Shown here: in pieces, positions 1 through 5,005 of the stretch | Layout: every line of letters begins with the position of its first letter | How positions within the stretch are numbered: the stretch's first letter is position 1 | Assembly: GCA_039028495.1 (NCBI GenBank) | Contig: JBCCHY010000035.1 | Coordinates: 1-8,740 of the forward strand | DNA: 8,740 bases | Source: JBCCHY01 sp039028495 | GTDB lineage: Bacteria; Patescibacteriota; Saccharimonadia; Saccharimonadales; VXPC01 | Direction of reading: 5' to 3' | The notes under the pieces: generated by a model | What the model saw: only the letters and a program-made list of their open reading frames with translations | Told to the model about the DNA's origin: nothing | Database searches by the model: none | Translations under genes and position numbers: made by a program

Positions 1-565
1 GTAGCGGGCGTTCATTCTCCTCCATATCTGCAGTCAGTTTTTTAAACTCAGTTAGACACCTTTCTAGCCAACGATGCGTCCGGTCAAAAGCCTCCTTCGT
101 GCGTGATCTTTCGCCTTCGCCCAGGCCCGTTAGATCATCGAAAGCCATGATAATATCTGCGCCTAAATCAATCTGTATGCGTATAGCATCTTCGGGGCTA
201 ATAAACACTCGATCCCCGGTAGTTGGATCTGTGAATTCTACACCCTCTTCGCTAATTGTTCGTATGCCTGACAATGAAAACACTTGAAACCCACCGGAGT
301 CTGTCAGTATAGGTTCAGCCCTATTCATAAAGCTATGCAGGCCCCCTAGATCCTTGACCACCTTTTCGCCTGGTTTTAGGTGTAAATGATACGTATTAGC
401 AAGCACAACATCGGGTGAAATAGTGTCTAGCATGCTCATCGGAACAGATTTAACAGAGCCTCTAGTACCAACAGGCATGAAAGTAGGTGTCCGAATAACT
501 CCGGCTCTGGTAGCAAACTCTCCGGATCGCCCTAATTTATTCTGCACTCTTGTACTAAAAATCAT
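1..565 (-). CDS. tgt: tRNA-guanine transglycosylase Tgt (5' part, cut by window edge)
   Basis: This gene encodes the enzyme that exchanges guanine-34 for a 7-deazaguanine base in GUN-anticodon tRNAs (Asp, Asn, His, Tyr). The first 188 residues are visible, starting MIFSTRVQNKLGRSGEF; about half of the usual 370-380 residues lies beyond position 1. Seen: the N-terminal FMPVGTRGSVKS, the LANTYHL segment, TDSGGFQVFSL with the catalytic Asp89, and the ADIIMAFDDLT strand with Asp143, in the same numbering as E. coli TGT. The nucleophilic Asp and the zinc site lie in the missing half. Position 145, a Cys in typical bacterial enzymes that helps hold preQ1, is Leu here. There is no clear Shine-Dalgarno sequence; a -10-like TAAAGT ends 7 nt before the ATG. 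A substrate of this enzyme, tRNA-Asp(GTC), lies in the same window. The family call is firm. Confidence 0.95.
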   Translation of the reverse strand, partial: MIFSTRVQNKLGRSGEFATRAGVIRTPTFMPVGTRGSVKSVPMSMLDTISPDVVLANTYHLHLKPGEKVVKDLGGLHSFMNRAEPILTDSGGFQVFSLSGIRTISEEGVEFTDPTTGDRVFISPEDAIRIQIDLGADIIMAFDDLTGLGEGERSRTKEAFDRTHRWLERCLTEFKKLTADMEENERPL

Positions 566-572
566 TCGTAAC

Positions 573-602
573 ACTTTAGCATGCTGTAGCCAGCATTGAC
601 AA
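573..602 (-). promoter_or_regulatory. Probable tgt promoter, near-leaderless
   Basis: On the minus strand a TTGTCA (-35, 602-597) and a TAAAGT (-10, 578-573) are separated by 18 bp, and the -10 ends 7 nt before the tgt ATG at 565. Transcription would begin at or within a base or two of the start codon. The -35 overlaps the -35 of the divergent plus-strand promoter, because the sequence ATTGACAAT is nearly the same read both ways. Confidence 0.5.
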
Positions 603-624
603 TGTGTCTGCTTTAGCGTATAGT
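596..624 (+). promoter_or_regulatory. Strong sigma70-type promoter for a short transcript
   Basis: TTGACA (596-601, perfect -35) and TATAGT (619-624, five of six) are separated by exactly 17 bp. The predicted start is around 631. It drives a transcript that would end at the terminator at 791-820, so the RNA is about 190 nt. This is the best-matching promoter in the window, which suggests high expression of a short product. Confidence 0.75.
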
Positions 625-652
625 TACTGTGCTTTAATGAATGAGGAATGAT

Positions 653-766
653 TTGAGCACATCCAACAGTTTGGGAGGATTCAAGCTCTTTTACGAAGAC
701 CTAGAGCCCCCCAAAGCAGTTAAGACTCGTCTAAAACGCATCAGGCGAAAAAGACAAATTAACTGA
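653..766 (+). CDS. Possible 37-aa basic small protein (or the RNA itself is the product)
   Basis: A short open frame lies between a strong promoter and a strong terminator. From the TTG at 653 it encodes 37 residues beginning MSTSNSLGGFKLFYEDLEP and ending in the basic tail KTRLKRIRRKRQIN. An in-frame ATG at 641 would add four residues but has no ribosome binding site. TTG is preferred because GAGGAA (643-648) sits 4 nt before it, a short but possible spacing. The acidic/hydrophobic first half and Arg/Lys-rich tail suggest binding to RNA or the ribosome, but this is inference. I do not recognise the family. The alternative is that the transcript is a non-coding RNA and the frame is chance. 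Apart from this frame, 566-898 holds only the promoters, terminator and operator listed separately. Confidence 0.4.
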   Translation: MSTSNSLGGFKLFYEDLEPPKAVKTRLKRIRRKRQIN

Positions 767-790
767 TTACAACTAGCATGTGGGGATACG

Positions 791-820
791 AACCTCCTGC
801 CATACCGGTAGGAGGTTTTT
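791..820 (+). terminator. Intrinsic terminator of the short transcript
   Basis: An 11-bp stem (791-801 with 807-817, one G-T pair) closes a 5-nt loop and is followed by a run of five T (816-820). The stop codon of the small frame is 24 nt upstream. The element separates the short transcript from the nrdR-like gene. Confidence 0.85.
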
Positions 821-883
821 AAATGGCCGGACACTTATCCCCCAGTGAACGTATCTTTTCCACTAGATTTTTAAACAGCATGA

Positions 884-899
884 TGTCAATATATAGACA
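884..899 (+). promoter_or_regulatory. NrdR-box-like operator overlapping the nrdR-like start codon
   Basis: The 16-bp site TGTCAATATATAGACA is an imperfect palindrome. Its central ten bases match the NrdR-box core C-W-ATATAT-W-G at every position. The three flanking bases on each side are inverted relative to the consensus (TGT...ACA instead of ACA...TGT). It lies on the likely -10 region and its last base is the A of the ATG at 899, so a bound repressor would block this gene: simple autoregulation is implied. No second box at the usual helical spacing is visible upstream. Confidence 0.5.
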
Positions 900-1357
900 T
901 GGATTGTGCATACTGTAAGTCCCCCACTAAAGTAGTTAATAGTCGAGGAGCAAAAAGATTCAGATCTTCAAAATGGCGACGTCGCAGCTGTACTAAGTGT
1001 GGCGCTCTTTTTTCTACGAGAGAGCAGCCTATATTAGACACTGTAATCTTTGTACGCTCAGATGACGATTTTAAGCCACTTACGCGGGCATACATAGCAA
1101 TAGAGCTGTACGAGGCCCTGAAGAAGCGTCAGGACACTGTAAACATACTAGACGACCTAGTAGACACAACACTAAATGGGATCCTAGCAATTGGAGAAGC
1201 TGATCTCACCGAAATTGAAGTGAAGCGACAAATACTATCTACCCTGCAGAATTTTGATCACGAGAGTGCACTACAGTATTCGATTAATAGTGGGCTATTT
1301 CGAATGCCAAATATCCGCACCGAAAAGCTACTGGACGAACTCAGCTCAAACGAATAG
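899..1357 (+). CDS. nrdR: Divergent NrdR-type transcriptional repressor
   Basis: NrdR represses ribonucleotide reductase genes using a zinc ribbon to bind DNA and an ATP-cone to sense ATP/dATP. The 152 residues match the usual length (about 150). Seen: an N-terminal zinc ribbon with Cys3, Cys6, Cys31 and Cys34, the Arg-rich stretch at 27-29 (WRRRSC) and FSTRE at 38-42, corresponding to the family's RFTTYE. Residues 46-135 follow the ATP-cone layout (VIFVRSDDDF, a helical middle, then an end equivalent to LDEVAYVRFASVYR) but most signature residues are changed: the KRDG nucleotide-binding motif is absent and the final motif reads FDHESALQYSINSGLF. The start is the ATG at 899; there is no leader room for a ribosome site, so a leaderless mRNA is likely. 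Convergent with the glycosyltransferase gene, 16 bp apart. The family is fairly sure; nucleotide sensing is uncertain. Confidence 0.75.
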   Translation: MDCAYCKSPTKVVNSRGAKRFRSSKWRRRSCTKCGALFSTREQPILDTVIFVRSDDDFKPLTRAYIAIELYEALKKRQDTVNILDDLVDTTLNGILAIGEADLTEIEVKRQILSTLQNFDHESALQYSINSGLFRMPNIRTEKLLDELSSNE

Positions 1358-1373
1358 ACAGAATAAGTAGTGT

Positions 1374-2990
1374 TTACTCTTTGATTGCTTTTTCAGTTAC
1401 ATCGAATCGCTCTAGATATAGACCAAAGATAAGTCTTGTCTGCGTGCTGAGCGAGGCAAATGAGTTAAACACAGTTGCACTGATCGGCATAAATAGCCAT
1501 TGCCAAATGAATGCAAGATACCGAAACCTAGTATATCTCTTTGGCCGATTCGGTAGTGTTACCATGCCGATGTACATGACAACAAACAACAGTATGAGTG
1601 CAAATGAGTTGATCCGAGCAATTATATTAGGCAGCTGTTGAGCAACTATATTGTCACTGGAATCAATTGCGAAAACCAATGGGATCCAGCCAGATAAGAA
1701 TATAAGGGGTGCAGACGTAGCCCAACCGACATGGCCCTCTAATAAGCGGCCAAATTTAAACAACGCGTCAAGCCTAGGGATATCTTTGTTCTTAAGAACC
1801 TTTGTAGCCAGATAGGCGACATCAGATGCGCCATATGTCCAGCGTCTAATCTGCTTGAACTGGGCTATCATTGTTTTTCTGTAAGAACCAACATAGACTG
1901 CATCCTGATAGATCGGAGCATACAGAGGTAGCACTTCATGATCGCCCCTATATCTTATGTAGGTTCGCCAAAACTGATGTCCATCCTCGACAATCGTCCG
2001 CCCACTCCAGAAATTTGTATCTATGAGCGCATCAAGGCTCTGTGCATGAGCAGAAAAGTTGCGCAGCGCATGTAGTCTCATCGAGTTAGCTGTATGGAAA
2101 TAGGTATTGGCTATAGCGCTAATACGGGCTATAGCCGGAACATCCCAAACGTTATTGACATACATCGCTACTGGCTGATACGACTTCTGCTTTCTGTTTT
2201 CAGCTAGACAATACGTATATGTCAGACATGCGAGATAATTTACGTCTGGTCTGTTGTCCGCGTCCAGTACGGTTACGAGTACCTTTGAGGGTTTGAGCTT
2301 CTTGGACTTTGACCATGCTTGGATACGTCTTCCTGCCCAGTTTGCGTTAGATCCTTTGCCTGGTATCTCGTTTTTCTGTAAGACATGTTCGACTGCCTCA
2401 GCATGCATGAAGTGTTTCTTGTACTTACTGACTAGCTCTTTTGTTTCTTTTGCCTTCTGGATACCAGCACGGGCCTCATAAGCGATAAACAACGATATCC
2501 TCTTTTTATCAAAACCTGTGCTCTCCAGGATGTATTTAATCGTTGGTTCGACGATTTCCGGTGGTTCATTATACGTGGCTATCATCACCGCATGATGAAC
2601 TTCATTTGGGTATATACCCAGCTCTCTAGTTTTTAAAGACTCCAGTATACGAATGTGTGCTGCGTGGAATTTATTGATTGGCTTTTGGCCATCCAACCGA
2701 TCGATTGCTAAGGCGGGTTCAGAGATGTCTGTCAGCATCTGTTCCCAGTCTAGAGCAGCCGTTTGCTTGATGCGGGAGTGACCCTCGAACACTCTTCTCG
2801 ACATGGCTGCAGATTTCATGACCCAAATGAGCACATAGGATATGAGGAAATAAGCCGCAATTGCCGTATTAAAAACACTAATAACTATCGGTGCAACCAG
2901 AATCAGATATGACAGTAGCCCGGGCAGTATCTCAAAAAAACGATATGTTCGATTCCTCTCATCTGCCCATGGTATCTCGAGATCAATCAT
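1374..2990 (-). CDS. Membrane-embedded family 2 glycosyltransferase (cellulose-synthase-like)
   Basis: A 538-residue inner-membrane GT2 enzyme that probably polymerises or transfers a nucleotide-activated sugar at the cytoplasmic face and threads the glycan outward. Two N-terminal membrane helices (about 22-62) precede the catalytic domain and three helices follow it (about 425-443, 460-479, 490-508), as in processive synthases. Catalytic motifs in order: TYNEP (139-143), GKGSNANW (211-218), DADNRPD (243-249, metal/UDP-binding DxD), ED (335-336, general base) and QIRRW (380-384, the QxxRW acceptor motif). No PilZ domain is present, so c-di-GMP control is not indicated. The ATG overlaps the TAA of the upstream three-helix protein (TAATG), so translation is coupled. 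Sugar and polymer cannot be told from sequence; cellulose, hyaluronan-like or poly-glucan products are all possible. Confidence 0.9.
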   Translation of the reverse strand: MIDLEIPWADERNRTYRFFEILPGLLSYLILVAPIVISVFNTAIAAYFLISYVLIWVMKSAAMSRRVFEGHSRIKQTAALDWEQMLTDISEPALAIDRLDGQKPINKFHAAHIRILESLKTRELGIYPNEVHHAVMIATYNEPPEIVEPTIKYILESTGFDKKRISLFIAYEARAGIQKAKETKELVSKYKKHFMHAEAVEHVLQKNEIPGKGSNANWAGRRIQAWSKSKKLKPSKVLVTVLDADNRPDVNYLACLTYTYCLAENRKQKSYQPVAMYVNNVWDVPAIARISAIANTYFHTANSMRLHALRNFSAHAQSLDALIDTNFWSGRTIVEDGHQFWRTYIRYRGDHEVLPLYAPIYQDAVYVGSYRKTMIAQFKQIRRWTYGASDVAYLATKVLKNKDIPRLDALFKFGRLLEGHVGWATSAPLIFLSGWIPLVFAIDSSDNIVAQQLPNIIARINSFALILLFVVMYIGMVTLPNRPKRYTRFRYLAFIWQWLFMPISATVFNSFASLSTQTRLIFGLYLERFDVTEKAIKE

Positions 2991-3352
2991 TACTGCTGAA
3001 GATTAAGTATCGCCCCGCTGACGATTATATTACTAAACATCAGAAACTGTGCGAGCAGCAGCGTAGTGATGGATGCAGGTCTATATATCTCATAGACTTT
3101 ATAGCTAACATACACACCTATGATGAGCGCTAAAACCGCAAATATAGCAAAGGAGTATAGCTCTGTTGGCGATTGCTTCTCGAACTCCGCGGCGCCCTGT
3201 ATTGTCCAGTAGCGAAGTATTGTTGAGCTCTGGGAGCCATCAGCACGCAGCATAACAGAAATAACACTAAACATAGTCAACAGACCCAATATCAGGCCTA
3301 GAAGTAGAATCACCTTGTCCTTAAAATATTTGCTACTGAGTATATTTTTCAT
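2990..3352 (-). CDS. Small three-helix membrane protein, partner of the glycosyltransferase
   Basis: 120 residues with a short basic N terminus (MKNILSSKYFKDK) and three predicted membrane helices at about 13-34, 67-85 and 94-116. A polar loop of about 30 residues (36-66, including RADGSQSSTILRYW) lies outside the membrane. I do not recognise the family. Its stop codon TAA shares a base with the ATG of the glycosyltransferase, so the two are made together and probably function together, for instance as an accessory subunit of the glycan synthase/translocator. No strong ribosome site precedes the ATG. Confidence 0.75.
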   Translation of the reverse strand: MKNILSSKYFKDKVILLLGLILGLLTMFSVISVMLRADGSQSSTILRYWTIQGAAEFEKQSPTELYSFAIFAVLALIIGVYVSYKVYEIYRPASITTLLLAQFLMFSNIIVSGAILNLQQ

Positions 3353-3365
3353 GGATTATCCAATA

Positions 3366-3371
3366 ATTATA
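3366..3371 (-). promoter_or_regulatory. -10 element of the glycosyltransferase operon
   Basis: A perfect TATAAT on the minus strand ends 13 nt before the ATG at 3352, which implies a leader of only about 7 nt. No convincing -35 is visible at 16-18 bp (the bases there read near CCATCG), so an activator or a relaxed -35 may be needed. Confidence 0.5.
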
Positions 3372-3448
3372 CATCTTCTTTGGCGGATCGATGGACCTAA
3401 TTCATGCACACCCCGCTTGTTTTACAGTTGCGGGGGGTGGTTCTAATC

Positions 3449-3457
3449 TGGTATGAT
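3449..3457 (+). promoter_or_regulatory. Extended -10 promoter for the tRNA-Asp transcript
   Basis: TGGTATGAT fits the extended -10 pattern TGnTATAAT with one mismatch; a weak TTGCGG lies 18 bp upstream of it. The expected start is around 3464, giving a leader of about 90 nt before the tRNA. A TATAAA at 3530-3535 is an alternative, closer -10 without a good -35. Confidence 0.45.
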
Positions 3458-3460
3458 CTC

Positions 3461-3550
3461 TGACGCACTGCATTTTTGTGCGGTGAGCACCTTTTATTTT
3501 TACACGTAGGCGTTCGTGGACCATTTATTTATAAATGTAAGCGTGCGTCA
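3461..3550 (+). other. Structured leader upstream of tRNA-Asp
   Basis: No gene is found between 3353 and 3553. The stretch instead has several pairing segments: an 8-bp perfect inverted repeat closes it (3461-3468 TGACGCAC with 3543-3550 GTGCGTCA, ending 3 nt before the tRNA). Inside, a stem CATTTA/TAAATG (3522-3537) can form. GTGC at 3478-3481 can pair either with GCAC at 3465-3468 or with GCAC at 3487-3490; the latter is followed by the T-rich CTTTTATTTTT. A separate GC hairpin (3411-3416 with 3430-3435) lies upstream. The role is unknown; a processing signal or a weak attenuator are both possible. Confidence 0.4.
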
Positions 3551-3553
3551 CAA

Positions 3554-3632
3554 GGGCTCGTGGTGTAGTTTGGCCTAACACGCCTCCCTGTCACGGAGGA
3601 GATCGCCGGTTCAAATCCGGTCGGGCCCGCCA
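3554..3632 (+). tRNA. tRNA-Asp (anticodon GTC)
   Basis: Complete cloverleaf of 76 nt plus encoded CCA (3630-3632). Acceptor GGGCTCG pairs with CGGGCCC (one T-G), D-stem GTGT/ACAC, anticodon stem CCTCC/GGAGG with loop CTGTCAC and anticodon GTC at 3590-3592, T-stem GCCGG/CCGGT with loop TTCAAAT, and discriminator G as expected for Asp. The GUC anticodon is a substrate of the Tgt enzyme encoded at the left edge. Confidence 0.97.
3614..3627 (+). repeat. tRNA-Asp 3' end, copy 1 of a 14-bp direct repeat
   Basis: AATCCGGTCGGGCC lies in the T-arm/acceptor part of tRNA-Asp and recurs exactly at 3789-3802. Duplication of a tRNA 3' end downstream of the tRNA is the usual mark left by site-specific integration. 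Confidence 0.7.
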
Positions 3633-3640
3633 ACTAACAC

Positions 3641-3664
3641 GACTCATCTTTGATGGGTCTTTTT
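3641..3664 (+). terminator. Intrinsic terminator after tRNA-Asp
   Basis: An 8-bp stem (3641-3648 with 3652-3659, one T-G pair) with a 3-nt loop is followed by five T (3660-3664), 8 nt after the CCA end. The bases CCAACTAA (3630-3637) can also pair with TTAGTTGG (3663-3670), extending the hairpin at its base. Confidence 0.9.
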
Positions 3665-3730
3665 AGTTGGACGTGTTTCAACACGTGATTTGAAGCGGCG
3701 AAGAGCGAGCCCTGCGAGCGCCCGGGTCAA

Positions 3731-3784
3731 CACGTAGAAATTCAGTCGAACTACCTCTTAGTTCGTAAGGAATTTACTACGGTG
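3731..3784. other. Long imperfect hairpin in the tRNA-Asp downstream spacer
   Basis: Outer stem 3733-3743 pairs with 3770-3781 (11 bp, one bulged A at 3776). After a small internal loop an inner 7-bp perfect stem follows (CGAACTA 3747-3753 with TAGTTCG 3759-3765, loop CCTCT). CAC/GTG can prolong the base. It lacks a T-run, so it is not a plain terminator. The rest of 3671-3881 contains a 6-bp stem (3671-3686), a GC-rich stretch (3693-3725) and the att-like repeat, but no gene I can support. It could be a remnant of a mobile element, a small RNA, or a protein-binding site. Confidence 0.5.
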
Positions 3785-3788
3785 CCAT

Positions 3789-3802
3789 AATCCGGTCGGG
3801 CC
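3789..3802 (+). repeat. att-like copy of the tRNA-Asp 3' end
   Basis: Exact 14-bp copy of 3614-3627, starting 175 bp after the first. Similarity extends weakly upstream (CGGT, then a changed T-loop) but stops at the acceptor end, so this is a fragment and not a second tRNA. No integrase gene lies between the copies. Confidence 0.55.
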
Positions 3803-3881
3803 TTATTGCAATAGTCACAGCTCCTTCCCGGCATGTGGCGTCAATCTGGTCGAGACAAATATCATTGTTTTCTACCAAACA

Positions 3882-3909
3882 TTGTTTTATCATTAAAATA
3901 GTATATAAT
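3882..3909 (+). promoter_or_regulatory. Leaderless-type promoter of the cupin-domain gene
   Basis: A perfect TATAAT (3904-3909) ends 6 nt before the ATG at 3916, so transcription should start on or beside the start codon. A poor -35 (TTGTTT, 3882-3887) lies 16 bp upstream in an AT-rich stretch. The geometry is the same as at the PH-domain gene (7679-7684). Confidence 0.6.
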
Positions 3910-3915
3910 ATATTT

Positions 3916-4998
3916 ATGAGAAATTCAGAGACTCATTTGTCGGGAGTGTCCGAAGGCTACAGGGCTCTTAGTGCTGATGCGTTCGGTGAATCATCTCCTA
4001 CTGGTGCAGAGCTAGCTGCCCTACTTGCTTTACGCAAGAGTACAGGAAGCCGCGAAGCTACTTTGAGGGCGATTAGCAAAGATGGCTACCCGCTACCTAC
4101 ACAAATCACACCCCAGATGGTTGGTTTGGCAGGAGCAGCACATGGTTGTAGGCGTACAGAGCATCTTGCAGCAGAACGCGGACCTGATGGATCTCGTGAA
4201 ACCTACCTTTCATACACAACAAAAAACCAGTTCGATCGATTCGTACGCAAGCACTTGCCTCAGGAACTACTGCCTGAATGGTCAGCTGCTCAGGATGATA
4301 CAGGGATGCTAGATAATAGTTACGCAACACCAAAAGGCATAGATCCTTCACGAAACTATGGCGGCTCTTTACCTCACAGGATAGGCCCAGCAACTGCGGT
4401 GCGTTACTTGGAGTCAGCAAGACTAGGCTGGATTAGCCCTAGTGATGAAGAGTCCTTGTTAATAACCGATGAAACGGACAGATCGCAATATACTCTGCAG
4501 TGGGATGAATTTATCCCCGGAATACAAGCAGCTAGATCAATTGAGGAGCTAACAGGCTCTATGCAAGAGACGGTGCTTGATCGCCTGCGCAGTAATAGCA
4601 TGTCTGATGCGCAAATAGCTGCATTTCGAAACATGGTATATGAAGATGGCGCAGAAGATACGAGCATTAGGTCAGCTCCTACTGAACATGATTTTGAAAG
4701 AGAGGGCTTCTCGGGTGACTGGTATATAAGATCAGATGAGGCCAAAGGGGTGAATGCGCTTATGATTCATGTTCATGGCAGACACCCTGCAAAGAGAATA
4801 CTTGAAGGCAACACTAGACACTACGTCGTACTAAACGGGGAAGGCACCTTTAGCTTAAATGGGGTCATCCATGACGTAAAAGAAGGTGATATGATCACGA
4901 TAGAGCCCGGTGGTGAATATGAGTATCAAGGCAACATGAGGCTGTTCGAATTTAACATATCGCCCAACAACACGTTTGGCGATGAAAGGCTTGAGTAA
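3916..4998 (+). CDS. Cupin-domain protein with unknown N-terminal region
   Basis: 360 residues starting MRNSETHLSGVSEGYRAL. The ATG at 3916 is chosen because it sits 6 nt after a perfect -10; a GTG at 3835 would add 27 residues encoded by the promoter itself. Residues about 280-350 form a cupin barrel: strands NALMIHVHG (280-288), RHYVVLNGEGTF (301-312), and GDMITIEPGGEYEY (324-337), followed by a last strand RLFEFNIS. His285, His287 and His302 are possible metal ligands, but the usual second-motif His is replaced, so metal binding is uncertain. Residues 1-270 are soluble, mostly helical in appearance, and I do not recognise them. No signal peptide or membrane helix. The 3' end is followed within 8 bp by a GNAT gene. 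Function cannot be named; sugar or small-molecule binding would be typical for such cupins. Confidence 0.8.
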   Translation: MRNSETHLSGVSEGYRALSADAFGESSPTGAELAALLALRKSTGSREATLRAISKDGYPLPTQITPQMVGLAGAAHGCRRTEHLAAERGPDGSRETYLSYTTKNQFDRFVRKHLPQELLPEWSAAQDDTGMLDNSYATPKGIDPSRNYGGSLPHRIGPATAVRYLESARLGWISPSDEESLLITDETDRSQYTLQWDEFIPGIQAARSIEELTGSMQETVLDRLRSNSMSDAQIAAFRNMVYEDGAEDTSIRSAPTEHDFEREGFSGDWYIRSDEAKGVNALMIHVHGRHPAKRILEGNTRHYVVLNGEGTFSLNGVIHDVKEGDMITIEPGGEYEYQGNMRLFEFNISPNNTFGDERLE

Positions 4999-5005
4999 AC
5001 ATAAC

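Noticed and set aside
860..875. Partner NrdR box upstream of the one at 884.
   Set aside because: Core match is 7 of 10 and the distance (24 bp) is not the usual 31-32 bp between tandem boxes.
3076..3092. A second NrdR-box-like CTATATATCT.
   Set aside because: Only 8 of 10 core bases match and it lies inside the coding sequence of the small membrane protein, far from any promoter.
3411..3435. GC-rich hairpin CCCCGC/GCGGGG as a terminator.
   Set aside because: No T-run follows on either strand and no gene ends there; kept only as part of the structured leader region.
3835..3915. GTG at 3835 as start of the cupin gene (27 extra residues).
   Set aside because: The added stretch covers the AT-rich promoter with a perfect TATAAT, its residues look like translated spacer, and no ribosome site precedes the GTG.
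4106..4745. Open frames on the minus strand under the cupin gene.
   Set aside because: They lack domain features and lie opposite a gene with clear cupin strands, promoter and sensible protein composition; they are antisense shadows.
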